A program made the position numbers and the translations under genes. A model generated the notes under the pieces. That model saw only the letters and a list, made by a program, of their open reading frames with translations. It was not told the DNA's origin and ran no database searches. 64,000 nt of DNA from Siphonodentalium dalli (taxonomy: Eukaryota > Mollusca > Scaphopoda > Gadilida > Siphonodentaliidae), in NCBI GenBank assembly GCA_032622095.1, contig CP136068.1:133245989-133309988 (forward strand), read 5' to 3'. Every line of letters begins with the position of its first letter. The stretch's first letter is position 1. Positions 58,401 to 64,000 of this stretch are shown one piece after another.

Positions 58401-60406
58401 CATTCTTTAACAATTTTATAATTTTTAATGTGTTAAGCCAATGCATTCTCTTATATATGCAAGGCGACCTATGGTCGACTCGCATATATAAGAGAATGCA
58501 TTGGCACAGGGCCCTTCTGTTGGGTAAAGGGTTAAGGAGGATCAATTAATTAGAGCATGGCTGTATTTAGTAAAGAAAGGGTTAATGATAATGTTCACAG
58601 GAATCTTTCTGAAGATAAGACTAATTTAACTGATCCTGAAGCCAAGTTGTGAAGATATATTAATAACTTAATTTATCTATTATATATTTTGGAACTTATG
58701 TCTGTGTGTACATGTATGTATGTATGTGTGTTATAGACTCGAAAACCGCTTGACTCAAATTTGGTATCTTGGCCTACTTTGATCCCGGGAACAATATGGG
58801 CGGGTCCAATTTCACGTGCGACCGTGTCCTTGACCTCGCTCATATACGCTCATATAAGCATGTTTCTGGACCTCAACCGATCCGACTCAAATTTGGTATG
58901 TAGGCCAACTTTGATACCGGGAACAATATGGGCGGGTCCAATTTCATGTGCGACCATGTCCTTGACCTCGCTCATATACGCTCATATAGGTATGTTTCTG
59001 GACCGATCGAACAATATTTTGTCCAGATGCTGTATATTCTGCCCAGACTGAGGTGATCACAAAGAAGTCCCTAAATAGCCCGGACGAAGTCTGGCACATC
59101 AACTAGTATCTTATATTTAGTTGATGTCACGTCTAGTTAACCCTTTACCCAACAGAAGGGCCCTGTGCCAATGCATTCTCTTATATATGCGAGTCGACCA
59201 TAGGTCGCCTCGCATATATAAGAGAATGCATTGGCTTAATACATTAAAATCATAAAATTGTTAAAGAATGTAAGAAAAAATGGTAAAAAGTGTTTTTTTT
59301 AGGCCAATGCATTCTCTTATATATGCGAGGCGACCTATGGTCGACTCGCATATATAAGAGAATGCATTGGCACATGGCATAACTGTAACCATCACAATGT
59401 GGTCAATGAGCCGGTTCCAATGATATCCATATTTGTATGGTTTTATTGAGACAGACCCAAGATATTTTAGGCTGTTGAAGCTTTATTTGGCCGGTTTGTT
59501 GGGTAAAGGGTTAAAAGCATGGATGGCCTTGGTTGTAGGTTATAATTTAGAAATAAAAGTTACCAAATTTAGAAAATTTCCTCAAGAATAACTAATAGTA
59601 TAGTATAATGATAGTGTGAATATTATCCACAAAACATATTTGTTCGAGCCAAGCTTTTGTTAAAATATAGCACATAAAGAGTGTGCGATAAGCAAAACAG
59701 TCAACACCATGGTGATTTTTTTTTGGAGATTGTTTCACGGTGACCCATTCCAACACCGAAATATTGAGTGGCGAGGATTAGCGAGCACTATAACAGTACG
59801 TTGTATTACGGTTGTAAACAACATGGTACAGTTTTAACCAAATTTCACTGAGTCGGATATCCCCAGTGTTAAGTGTTGTACTTATGACACACTTTATGTA
59901 CTGTACTGTAACATAACATGGCTTTGTTTACTAACACTGCATATAATCTTGACAATAACATGCTATTTATGCGATATTTATGATTGTTATAAGAAGAAAA
60001 TCTGTCTATATTTTAATAATCTTTCTGTTTATGGTGGTTTTAACGGATGTGACTATTTAAACAGCTATACCCATCACGAAGGACATCCGTATCTTTAAGT
60101 CTGGAAATGTTTATTGTTGGGGAAAAATGTTGAAAAAATTATAAAATCTTAGATTTTTTCTTTGAAAAAAAAAACCTCATAGAATTATATCCTTGGATAG
60201 ATGTATAAACCCTGAAATCATTTTTTATTCACAAAAATCAGCGCCATGTTATCTATGAATTGATTGTGTAATTTGTAATTTTATATTTTTTCAGGGTCAG
60301 CATTAAGGAAACGTCGGTAGCCAAGCTGGGATCAGTGTGTCGGAGAGTTTATAGAATATTCTCACATGCATACTTCCATCATCGGGTGATATTTGACGAG
60401 TATGAA
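40368..60406 (+). CDS. MOB4: MOB kinase activator-like 4 (phocein), partial at 3' end
   Basis: Seven exons (40368-40433, 44682-44744, 49863-49963, 51436-51478, 56298-56384, 57995-58074, 60295-60406) join into a continuous frame of 184 codons. The product matches MOB4/phocein, a non-catalytic MOB-family adaptor. In animals it is a core subunit of the STRIPAK phosphatase-kinase complex, next to striatins, and acts in Hippo, cytoskeleton and membrane-traffic control. Visible landmarks are [13 protein letters not shown], the zinc ligands C-x4-C in ECNPETC and H-x4-H in SHAYFHHR, and [14 protein letters not shown]. Vertebrate MOB4 is about 225 residues and has about 40 more after the last residue here, so one terminal exon is missing, presumably beyond 64000. 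All junctions are GT-AG and frames join without shifts. The N-terminus has two more residues than the vertebrate form. Function is inferred from family. Confidence 0.95.
40669..40893. mobile_element. Small inverted-repeat element in MOB4 intron 1
   Basis: GGAGAAAAACATACCCTGTT with TTGTACATTCTGGGATTCGA and GCATGAAAACAGTT at 40670-40727 is mirrored by AAACTGTTTTCATGCTCGAA and CAGGGTACGTTTATCTCC at 40836-40893. The arms are about 57 bp with a few mismatches, the loop about 110 bp. No target duplication is clear. Confidence 0.75.
41085..41280 (+). repeat. Two-copy tandem duplication, about 115 bp apart
   Basis: GGCTCGTTTCGCTACTCCGT near 41090 returns as TGCTCGTTTCGCTACTCGTT near 41208. ACATTCAGATTTGATGCACA near 41132 returns near 41244. 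Short frames through it carry no recognised domain. Confidence 0.7.
41535..41878. mobile_element. TA-flanked MITE rich in ACCGCGGTAT
   Basis: The ends CCGCTATACTTAAAGTAATT and AATTACTTTGAGAATAGCGG are inverted matches flanked by TA (41533-41534 and 41879-41880). The interior is crowded with palindromic words (ACCACGGTATC, TACCGCGGTAC, ATACCGC, CATGACCG), so most of the 344 bp can fold. The AAGTAATTGACCA segment is shared with the hairpin satellite at 15162, suggesting related TIRs. Confidence 0.88.
42505..42640 (+). mobile_element. Possible tRNA-derived SINE head
   Basis: GGGGGCCTCGGTGGCTCAGT followed by CGGTAAGGGGTTCTGG resembles the A-box region of the SINE at 34608 (GGTGGTCCAGTCGGTAGAG). 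A convincing B box is not seen and no tail is recognised, so it is a fragment at best. Confidence 0.4.
42742..43869. mobile_element. Non-autonomous hAT element, 8-bp TSD
   Basis: The ends are CATTAGGGTCCTGCGAAT and ATTCGCAGGAGCCTAATG (one mismatch in 18). TACATGTA is duplicated exactly (42734-42741 and 43870-43877). Subterminal AATCGAATCGAATATCGAAT words lie at both ends. The 8-bp duplication and the retained BED-type finger support the hAT superfamily. At 1128 bp the element is too short for a transposase and is presumably an internal-deletion derivative moved in trans. It lies in MOB4 intron 1. Confidence 0.93.
43150..43331 (-). pseudogene. BED-type zinc finger remnant in the hAT element
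   Basis: The minus-strand frame starting at 43331 has C-x2-C (CDECN) at about residues 23-26, then [14 protein letters not shown], which gives H-x4-H. That order (aromatic residues, C-x2-C, about 16-20 residues, L-x2-H-x4-H) is the BED finger, the DNA-binding domain at the N-terminus of many hAT transposases and ZBED proteins. No catalytic domain follows within the element. It may be an N-terminal exon left by the deletion. Expression is not implied. Confidence 0.75.
43905..44410. mobile_element. Long-TIR MITE, 506 bp
   Basis: CTCTACTCTTGCTA at 43905 pairs with TAGCAAGAGTAGAG ending at 44410. The inverted match continues inward through AAAGATCATATTCAACCAGT against CTGGTGGAATATGATCTC and GCAGGGAATATATTTCTTAG against CTAAGAAATATATTCCCTGC, making arms of about 150 bp. 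ATT occurs at each edge and may be a 3-bp target duplication. It lies 28 bp beyond the hAT element's duplication. Confidence 0.85.
44682..44744 (+). CDS. MOB4: MOB4 exon 2
   Basis: Encodes [20 protein letters not shown] plus Q (21 codons), phase 0 at both ends, between TTACAG and GTAAGA. The length equals the vertebrate exon. The first residues (AWCQW) differ from the usual DFYNW, while [10 protein letters not shown] is strongly conserved. Confidence 0.93.
44876..44902 (+). repeat. Poly-T run
   Basis: About 27 consecutive T bases. Lys-rich minus-strand frames derive from it. Its base count may be unreliable in assembly. Confidence 0.95.
44958..47575. repeat. Tandem-array element, copy 2 (155-165 bp units)
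   Basis: Same element as 34940-36545, in the same orientation: it opens GTTTGAGCTATTGCCATGGC, holds the same unit text and ends ACAGTGTCATTGACACTTTC. It is longer, with about 15 units against eight or nine. Both subtypes are present (GCCAGTGGCCATCTTGGATT and GCCAGCAGCCATCTTGGATT), and one unit near 46730 is truncated. It lies in MOB4 intron 2. Confidence 0.88.
47600..49740. other. MOB4 intron 2, no feature recognised
   Basis: A 102-codon frame (48083-48391) has no domain I recognise and no splice support. Otherwise this is unremarkable intronic DNA. Confidence 0.45.
49761..49862 (+). repeat. In-frame partial duplicate of MOB4 exon 3
   Basis: Directly after GATTTTGCAG, 102 bp encode [12 protein letters not shown] and on without a stop into the true exon. 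The start parallels exon 3 ([12 protein letters not shown]), and the upstream text also matches (ATTATGGATTTTGCAG against TTATGGGTTGTATTTTGCAG), so this is a tandem duplication of about 102 bp covering the acceptor and the first 12-13 codons. It lacks the [10 protein letters not shown] part and a donor, so it cannot replace exon 3. Use of its acceptor would add 34 residues in frame. Confidence 0.85.
49863..49963 (+). CDS. MOB4: MOB4 exon 3
   Basis: Encodes [20 protein letters not shown] and on to [10 protein letters not shown] (33 codons plus two bases). The acceptor is TTTTGCAG, the donor GTACCG, phase 2. Length matches the family; residues [18 protein letters not shown] are conserved. Confidence 0.95.
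50405..50810 (+). mobile_element. tRNA-derived SINE with ATT tail
   Basis: The head has the A-box-like TGGTAGCCCAGTGGGTAGAG (50416) and the B-box-like GTGAGTTCGCGCCTC (50468). The body contains ACTTGTACTGTGCTCGCTTC and CCTGTAAAATGGCAGCAGGC. It ends with GCGCTATATAAATGATATAC and (ATT)n. Such tails are shared with partner LINEs. About 400 bp, in MOB4 intron 3, same strand as the gene. Confidence 0.85.
51436..51478 (+). CDS. MOB4: MOB4 exon 4
   Basis: Completes the Arg codon from exon 3 and encodes [14 protein letters not shown]. The acceptor is ATTTTACAG, the donor GTAAGA. At 43 bp it is a short exon, and phase is 0 at its end. Confidence 0.94.
51865..52240. mobile_element. Partial copy of the GAATGAGGTCC foldback family
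   Basis: TAGCATCACCAAATTCACCC near 51871 and CTGGGGACCTCATTCTGCAA near 52182 are characteristic words of the family seen complete at 52317, 56577 and 61566. Its 5' end is missing. Confidence 0.65.
52317..52735. mobile_element. GAATGAGGTCC foldback element, copy A
   Basis: AATATAGTGTGTCTGACATT with GTAGAATGAGGTCCTCAGAG at the left is mirrored by CTGGGGACCTCATTCTGCAA and ATATCAGACACACTACATAT at the right. About 420 bp, in MOB4 intron 4. Inner words such as ACCTCAATTATT(A)ATTTTATCTTCTGCA are shared with the other copies. No coding frame. Confidence 0.8.
53756..54888. mobile_element. Nested element with CAGGGGCGGATCC ends
   Basis: CAGGGGCGGATCCAGGAATT at the left is mirrored by TAGATCCGCCCTTG at the right, followed by ATACG, which also precedes the left end (53751-53755). 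If the boundary is moved three bases the duplication reads TTGATACG, 8 bp. The CAG-type end would fit hAT. Both ends have a poly-G tract (GAAAAGGGGGGCGCC, and GAAAAAAAGG before a G run). It contains no recognised gene. Confidence 0.75.
54187..54278 (+). repeat. Minisatellite, GACGATTGGGACCTT
   Basis: About five imperfect units of ACGATTGGGACCTT(G), with spacers of 0-12 bp. Lies inside the nested element. Confidence 0.85.
56298..56384 (+). CDS. MOB4: MOB4 exon 5
   Basis: Encodes [20 protein letters not shown] and CAAHKTPKE (29 codons), phase 0 at both ends. The first two zinc ligands (C-x4-C) are here. The acceptor is ACTTTCAG, the donor GTATGT. Confidence 0.96.
56395..56555. mobile_element. 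TA-flanked hairpin MITE next to exon 5 donor
   Basis: CACTAATGCCCTAAGTAATC at the left is mirrored by GATTATTTAGGGCATTACTG at the right, with TA at 56393-56394 and 56556-56557. The inner arm TTAACCACAGCAGAATTATG is the same as in the hairpin satellite at 15162, so it is the dispersed form of that family. The loop (about 40 bp) is different. It starts 10 bp after the exon 5 donor. Confidence 0.92.
56577..57024. mobile_element. GAATGAGGTCC foldback element, copy B
   Basis: TCTGGATATAGTGTGCCTGA and CATTTGCAGAATGAGGTACC at the left are mirrored by GACCTCATTCTGTAAATGCC and AGACACACTATATCCAGGA at the right. It includes the shared inner text CTATGGGAGACCTAGGATCA and CACCCATTAGTCACCTCAGT. Small direct duplication near 56970-56985 (TCTGGGCCCG, TCTGGGGACC). 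About 450 bp. Confidence 0.85.
57100..57890. other. MOB4 intron 5, no feature recognised
   Basis: Contains CGGTATCGG(C)T words near 57283 and 57590 that look like relics of an inverted element: ACCGATTATCGGTATCGGCT against ATCGGTATCTGTATCGGATC. No clear boundary. Confidence 0.4.
57995..58074 (+). CDS. MOB4: MOB4 exon 6
   Basis: Encodes [20 protein letters not shown] and NKYFPS (26 codons plus two bases of Arg), phase 2 at its end. The acceptor is TATTTTCAG, the donor GTTAGT. Nearly invariant in the family. Confidence 0.96.
58149..58531 (+). mobile_element. TTAA-flanked element with two hairpins, copy 1
   Basis: The ends are CCCTTTACCCAACAAACCGG and TTCTGTTGGGTAAAGGG, flanked by TTAA (58145-58148 and 58532-58535), as in piggyBac-type MITEs. 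Inside are two near-perfect hairpins of about 66 bp, each CCAATGCATTCTCTTATATA to its inverse TATATAAGAGAATGCATTGG, with a GCGAGTCGACCATAGGTCGC-type centre, at about 58299-58366 and 58437-58504. The second has one mismatch. It is 383 bp with no coding capacity. Confidence 0.92.
58738..59010 (+). repeat. Two-copy tandem repeat, 132 bp
   Basis: TTGACTCAAATTTGGTATCT (58751) and CCGACTCAAATTTGGTATGT (58882) begin two near-identical copies, with GGGAACAATATGGGCGGGTC, TGTCCTTGACCTCGCTCATA and GTATGTTTCTGGACC inside both. The frame through them stays open, giving a repeated peptide, but there is no family match. Confidence 0.88.
59141..59510 (-). mobile_element. TTAA-flanked element with two hairpins, copy 2 (inverted)
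   Basis: Same family as 58149 in the opposite orientation: CCCTTTACCCAACAGAAGGG at the left, GGTTTGTTGGGTAAAGGG at the right, TTAA at 59137-59140 and 59511-59514. Both hairpins are intact (about 59167-59234 and 59303-59370). Together with copy 1 it forms a large inverted pair around about 600 bp. Confidence 0.92.
59925..60090 (+). repeat. Dispersed repeat, copy 1
   Basis: TAACATGCTATTTATGCGAT then ATTTATGATTG, TCTATATTTTAATAATCTTT and CTGTTTATGG correspond to text at about 62410-62560 (TAACATGCTATTTATGTGAT, TCTATATTTTAACATTCTTT). Diverged. Confidence 0.65.
60295..60406 (+). CDS. MOB4: MOB4 exon 7
   Basis: Completes Arg and encodes [30 protein letters not shown] and VIFDEYE. It carries the second zinc-ligand pair (H-x4-H). 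The acceptor is TTTTTTCAG, the donor GTGAGT, phase 0 at its end. The next exon (expected to begin Asn-Glu-Thr-Phe-Leu in the family) is not found before 64000. Confidence 0.95.
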
Positions 60407-60856
60407 GTGAGTACTTTCAGTCCTTTCCATGAGCAAAATACCGCATGCATTAGGCCAATATAAAAAAAATGCTAAATTTACTAATTTACATCCCTCCTGT
60501 TTTAGTTCCCTCAATTTGTTTTTAATTGATTAAATGTTATGTAAACTTATTCCTCATGCCTTAAACGTCAAATTATGTTTTGATGACCAATCTGTCAGTC
60601 TATTTTGGTAAAATTGGATAATCTAAATCACCTTTTATTATATATTTAAAGATAGGCTACTGCTTCAATATGAAGATATTTGTAATAAATTAATTGTTCG
60701 ATAATGTAAACTTTTCAAATCCAAACAACTAACACTTTATTGACATAAATACAAGTAGAATTTCCTTCGCTTCGAAGACAGCCGCTATCTTTTATCGATT
60801 GAAAACAAGAAACATCATAGCGTACACCATATAATTCTCTTTGTTGTGTGCATTAA

Positions 60857-61238
60857 CCCTTTACCCAACAAACCGGCCAAATAAAGCTTCAACAGCCTAA
60901 AATATCTTCGGTCTGTCTCAATAGAACCATACAAATATGGATATCATTGGAACCGGCTCCTTGACCACATTGTGATAGTTACAGTTATGCCCTGTGCCAA
61001 TGCATTCTCTTATATATGCGAGTCGACCATAGGTCGCCTCGCATATATAAGAGAATGCATTGGCCTAAAAAAAATCTTTTTTTAACACTTTTTACTATTT
61101 TTTCTTATATTCTTTAACAATTTTATAATTTTTAATGTGTTAAGCCAATGCATTCTCTTATATATGCGAGGCGACCTATGGTCGACTCGCATATATAAAA
61201 GAATGCATTGGCACAGGGCCGTTCTGTTGGGTAAAGGG
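60857..61238 (+). mobile_element. TTAA-flanked element with two hairpins, copy 3
   Basis: Same family and orientation as copy 1; ends CCCTTTACCCAACAAACCGG and TTCTGTTGGGTAAAGGG, TTAA at 60853-60856 and 61239-61242. Hairpins are at about 61006-61063 and 61145-61213, the second with one mismatch (TATATAAAAGAATGCATTGG). Length 382 bp. In MOB4 intron 7. Confidence 0.92.
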
Positions 61239-61565
61239 TTAACGGATACAATGTAATGGATGCATCACAGCCTTCTGAATGCTTTGGTGTTATTTATTGT
61301 CTAATTTCAACGTGGCATTCAGACGAGTCCGTTGTTGATCGTTGTGTTGATATTAGATCAATAGATTGATTTGTAATATAGCATTTATTCCAATATCGTA
61401 CTTAATTGCTGCAATTATTATATCTGAATCTGTGTGAATGGCTAAACGCAGACAACGGATCATGTCAGCGCAACATACAGACCAATGCAACGTACTCGCC
61501 TGACCAAATTTTTACTGATTTGGTGTCAATTGGATGGGGCATCTTTGAGACGGATTCATGTTCAA

Positions 61566-61981
61566 GTCTGGATAAAGTGTCTTGACATTTGCAGAATGAG
61601 CTCCCCAGAGGGTGAATTTAGTTGTGCTATCCCACATAGTGGGCTCGCATAACCAAATGCACCCTCTGGGAACCTCTTTCTGCTTAGGCCTCAATAGCTA
61701 TGGGAGACCTAGGATCAGATTAAAGATCGCTATATGAAATTGATTCACCCATTAGTCACCTCGGTTATTCAATTTATCTTCTGTAAATTAGGGGTTTTAT
61801 AAACTGAACAGATGGGAAAATTAACTAAAAACAATGTTAATTTGAGACTATATACACTTCCCAGAAGATGAGGCATAAGCAGAATGAGGTCCACGGAGAA
61901 TTTGGTGATGCTAACCTGCTGTGCAAGACAATAGCACTAAATTCACCTTCTGGGGACCTCATTCTGCAAATGTCAGACAAG
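61566..61981. mobile_element. GAATGAGGTCC foldback element, copy C, 3' truncated
   Basis: GTCTGGATAAAGTGTCTTGA and CATTTGCAGAATGAGCTCCC at the left; at the right GGGGACCTCATTCTGCAAAT and GTCAGACA, after which the expected CACTATATCC is missing. The sequence turns into CCTGCGAAGCTTCCAGTATT, which could be the edge of another insertion. Confidence 0.8.
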
Positions 61982-61984
61982 AGG

Positions 61985-63116
61985 CCTGCGAAGCTTCCAG
62001 TATTCGATTTTAAATTGTTTTAAAGCTTTGATTCGATTCGATTTGAATACTGGGCTTTGGTTTTCAAACGAAATATGTGCGACAGAATGTTTCGCGCTAA
62101 CTACAATAAATGACTACAAATCGTGGCACTTCCGGATCTCTCACGAATTTGAAGTCTAAAACGTACATAGTGAATGTCGTACCACATCAGGGGCACCTCT
62201 TGTCCTCAACTTAACGCCACCATAAACAGAAAGAATATAAAATGTAGACATAGTTTGTTCCTATAGTGACTTATACAAATCACAAATATCACGTAAATTG
62301 CATGCTATCATCAAGAGCCGCACAGTGATATGTAAACAAAAGCCAATGTATGTTACATAATTTGGCATTTTGTTACATATCTCAGCGTAGATCTTGGAAG
62401 ATAACCACTGGATAACATGCTATTTATGTGATATTTATTATTGGTATAGGGCACTATACTGACTGTAGGCATAAAATCTTTCTATATTTTAACATTCTTT
62501 CTGCTCACTGGACACTTGTATCACGGTTTCAATGAATGTGCATACTTTTACAGCATTACCCTCCGCGAAAGCTACCCATTAATTTAAAATGAAACATTTA
62601 TTTTATTTTCATTTATGGACCAGCGAGGGTGAGAGAGCCTAGTTTGTCGGTCAGTGATCGATGTTAATTTTTAAATGTTCATATGTATTATCTATGAATA
62701 TAGTTGAAGAGTTAGTGGAGACATATATATTAATATGATTGAAATGCCGTTGAATGAGTTTAAATCCCATGTTACACCATGAATCCATGATATACAAAAC
62801 TGTCATAGAAACCCATGTGGCAACTATACTCAGGTATTGAATAACTAATCACGTACAACTATAACTTAAGTGTTTGGAACATATTTGCCTAAAATCTCGT
62901 AAAATCACTTGTGTTTACACGTCTTGCTGGTGACAAACGTCACAAACCCCACTGGTGATTGTCATTATCGATTGATTAGTTCGCTAATTCGGGAACCAAA
63001 TCAGTTAGACAAATGTCAAGTTACTCAGAATAGAGCTACACAAACAATAATGACACAGGTAAATACGGTTTTGTAATTGTATTTACAAGTTCCTCGTTTC
63101 TTTTGCACGAAATTTT
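61985..63116. other. No gene recognised; repeat fragments
   Basis: GATTCGATTCGATTTGAATA near 62029 resembles the subterminal words of the hAT element at 42742, but no partner end was found. 62400-62560 matches 59925-60090. The remainder is unremarkable. Confidence 0.45.
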
Positions 63117-63124
63117 GATGCAAA

Positions 63125-63951
63125 CAAGCCTTGAAATAATTATTGTCACGGTGTTGACAGACACCAAATGCATGGTGGCTGTCATTTTCTGGGCGGTGTC
63201 TGTCAAAATTATGTGCTGTCAATTGTTCTCATATCTTATTTTTATGCGATAAATAATGCTGCAATACCATGTAAAATAATCTTCTGTGACCTTAAAAAGT
63301 AACTCTCAGTGCTACTGCTACCATCATGCTTTGTTTTTAATAGAAATTTGTCGATCCATCAACCCAAGATCTATTCCAAGTCCTTTCGAATTTCGATTTC
63401 CTTGACTTCGGAGAATAAGGTTGTGCTCCGGCAATTCGGAAATCCATTTGTGAACTGTGGTTACTTTTACTGTTCGACCAGTGATCCCCCGTTTCATTTC
63501 ATTAAATACTGCTTTAAACTTCCGTACATCTATCGTACTGCTAGACAAGGAGTGCAGGCATTTATTGTTTCTTAATGCTTATTTTTAAAATCGTATAAAT
63601 GACCTTGATTTAAAACGGAAGTGTTAAAAGGTGAACGGTAAGCCAATAATTACGAACTGCACTTAAAAGGAAACGAAACTTCCGAGTCGCTGACACGATT
63701 AAAGAACAACGCGATTTCTGATATAGTCATAAGAAACTACACAATACATTCACGTATCTAATGGTTATGTTCGATCCAGATTTGCAAAGAAGCAAATTAA
63801 CTTGACAGAAATGTCTTATTCAGTTATATTTTATCTGATGGAAGTAGAAATATGCTGTCAGACAAAATGTCCGACCAGACGCAAATTGTGTCGGTCAAAG
63901 CTGTTTTGGTGACTGTCATTGACCATGACCGACCACTTATTTCAAGCCTTG
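63125..63951. mobile_element. Non-autonomous hAT-like element, 8-bp TSD
   Basis: The ends are CAAGCCTTGAAATAA and TTATTTCAAGCCTTG (exact 15-bp inverse). GATGCAAA is duplicated exactly (63117-63124 and 63952-63959). The 8-bp duplication fits the hAT superfamily. Its TIR differs from that of the 42742 element, so it is another family. It is 827 bp, in MOB4 intron 7 or just downstream. Confidence 0.93.
63324..63548 (-). CDS. Unrecognised 74-codon frame inside the hAT-like element
   Basis: The frame starts MSSSTIDVRKFKAVFNEMKR and is rich in Lys/Arg with a balanced composition (TVKVTTVHKWISELPEHN in its middle). I do not recognise a domain and see no zinc ligands. Being inside an 827-bp element, it may be what is left of an N-terminal transposase exon, by analogy with the BED remnant in the 42742 element. 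That is inference. Confidence 0.3.
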   Translation of the reverse strand: MSSSTIDVRKFKAVFNEMKRGITGRTVKVTTVHKWISELPEHNLILRSQGNRNSKGLGIDLGLMDRQISIKNKA

Positions 63952-64000
63952 GATGCAAATATTGATGATTTCAACATTTGGATTTCTGGGATTCGAGATT

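Noticed and set aside
58761-59051. 96-codon frame with a repeated peptide
   Set aside because: The repeat is a 132-bp DNA duplication whose length is divisible by three; no family match and it lies in an intron among TEs.
61985-62080. GATTCGATTCGATTTGAATA region as another hAT end
   Set aside because: The word resembles the subterminal repeats at 42742, but no matching second end or target duplication was found in the window.
60407-64000. Search for the last MOB4 exon
   Set aside because: No stretch encoding the conserved terminal segment with an acceptor was found; it presumably lies beyond the window.

Overview
This is eukaryotic, metazoan genomic DNA: AT-rich, with long intergenic and intronic tracts, GT-AG introns, simple repeats and a very dense load of small DNA transposons. 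The one gene I recognise with certainty is MOB4 (phocein, a STRIPAK subunit), carried on the + strand by seven exons between 40368 and 60406; its last coding exon lies beyond the window. The repeat types (tRNA-derived SINEs with TTG-rich or ATT-rich tails, TA/TAA/TTAA/8-bp-TSD MITEs, a CR1/L2/Jockey-type LINE fragment) suggest a marine invertebrate, perhaps a lophotrochozoan, but the sequence does not settle the species.

Layout. 1-14.8 kb is intergenic: a 340-360 bp tandem repeat, two abutting copies of an 0.8-kb TAA-flanked MITE, old diverged tandem repeats and a CG-rich palindromic MITE. 14.8-32.1 kb is a giant inverted repeat about 17 kb across. Its right arm is about 1.9 kb. Its left arm is inflated to about 7.1 kb by three later insertions, each with target-site duplications that can be checked against the still-empty sites in the right arm. 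The space between the arms holds diverged tandem repeats, a TTAA-flanked MITE and a decayed reverse transcriptase. 32-40 kb holds more repeats, a tRNA-derived SINE, a 155-165 bp satellite-like element (second copy at 45-47.5 kb), a possible THAP-finger exon, a recurring 12-bp motif (ATAAAGAGCGTT) and a tight cluster of four CACGTG boxes about 1.2 kb upstream of MOB4.

40.4-64 kb is the MOB4 gene. Its introns hold two hAT-type non-autonomous elements with exact 8-bp target duplications (one retains a BED-type zinc finger), three copies of a TTAA-flanked element each carrying two roughly 66-bp hairpins, an unclassified GC-ended family with 6-bp target duplications, a SINE, and a MITE that starts 10 bp after the exon 5 splice donor. 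Exon 3 has an in-frame, stop-free partial tandem duplicate directly upstream with its own AG acceptor.

There is no operon-like organisation, no CRISPR array, and no tRNA or rRNA gene that I can support. The most unusual content is structural: nested insertions with readable empty sites, hairpin-based satellites, and the duplicated MOB4 exon.
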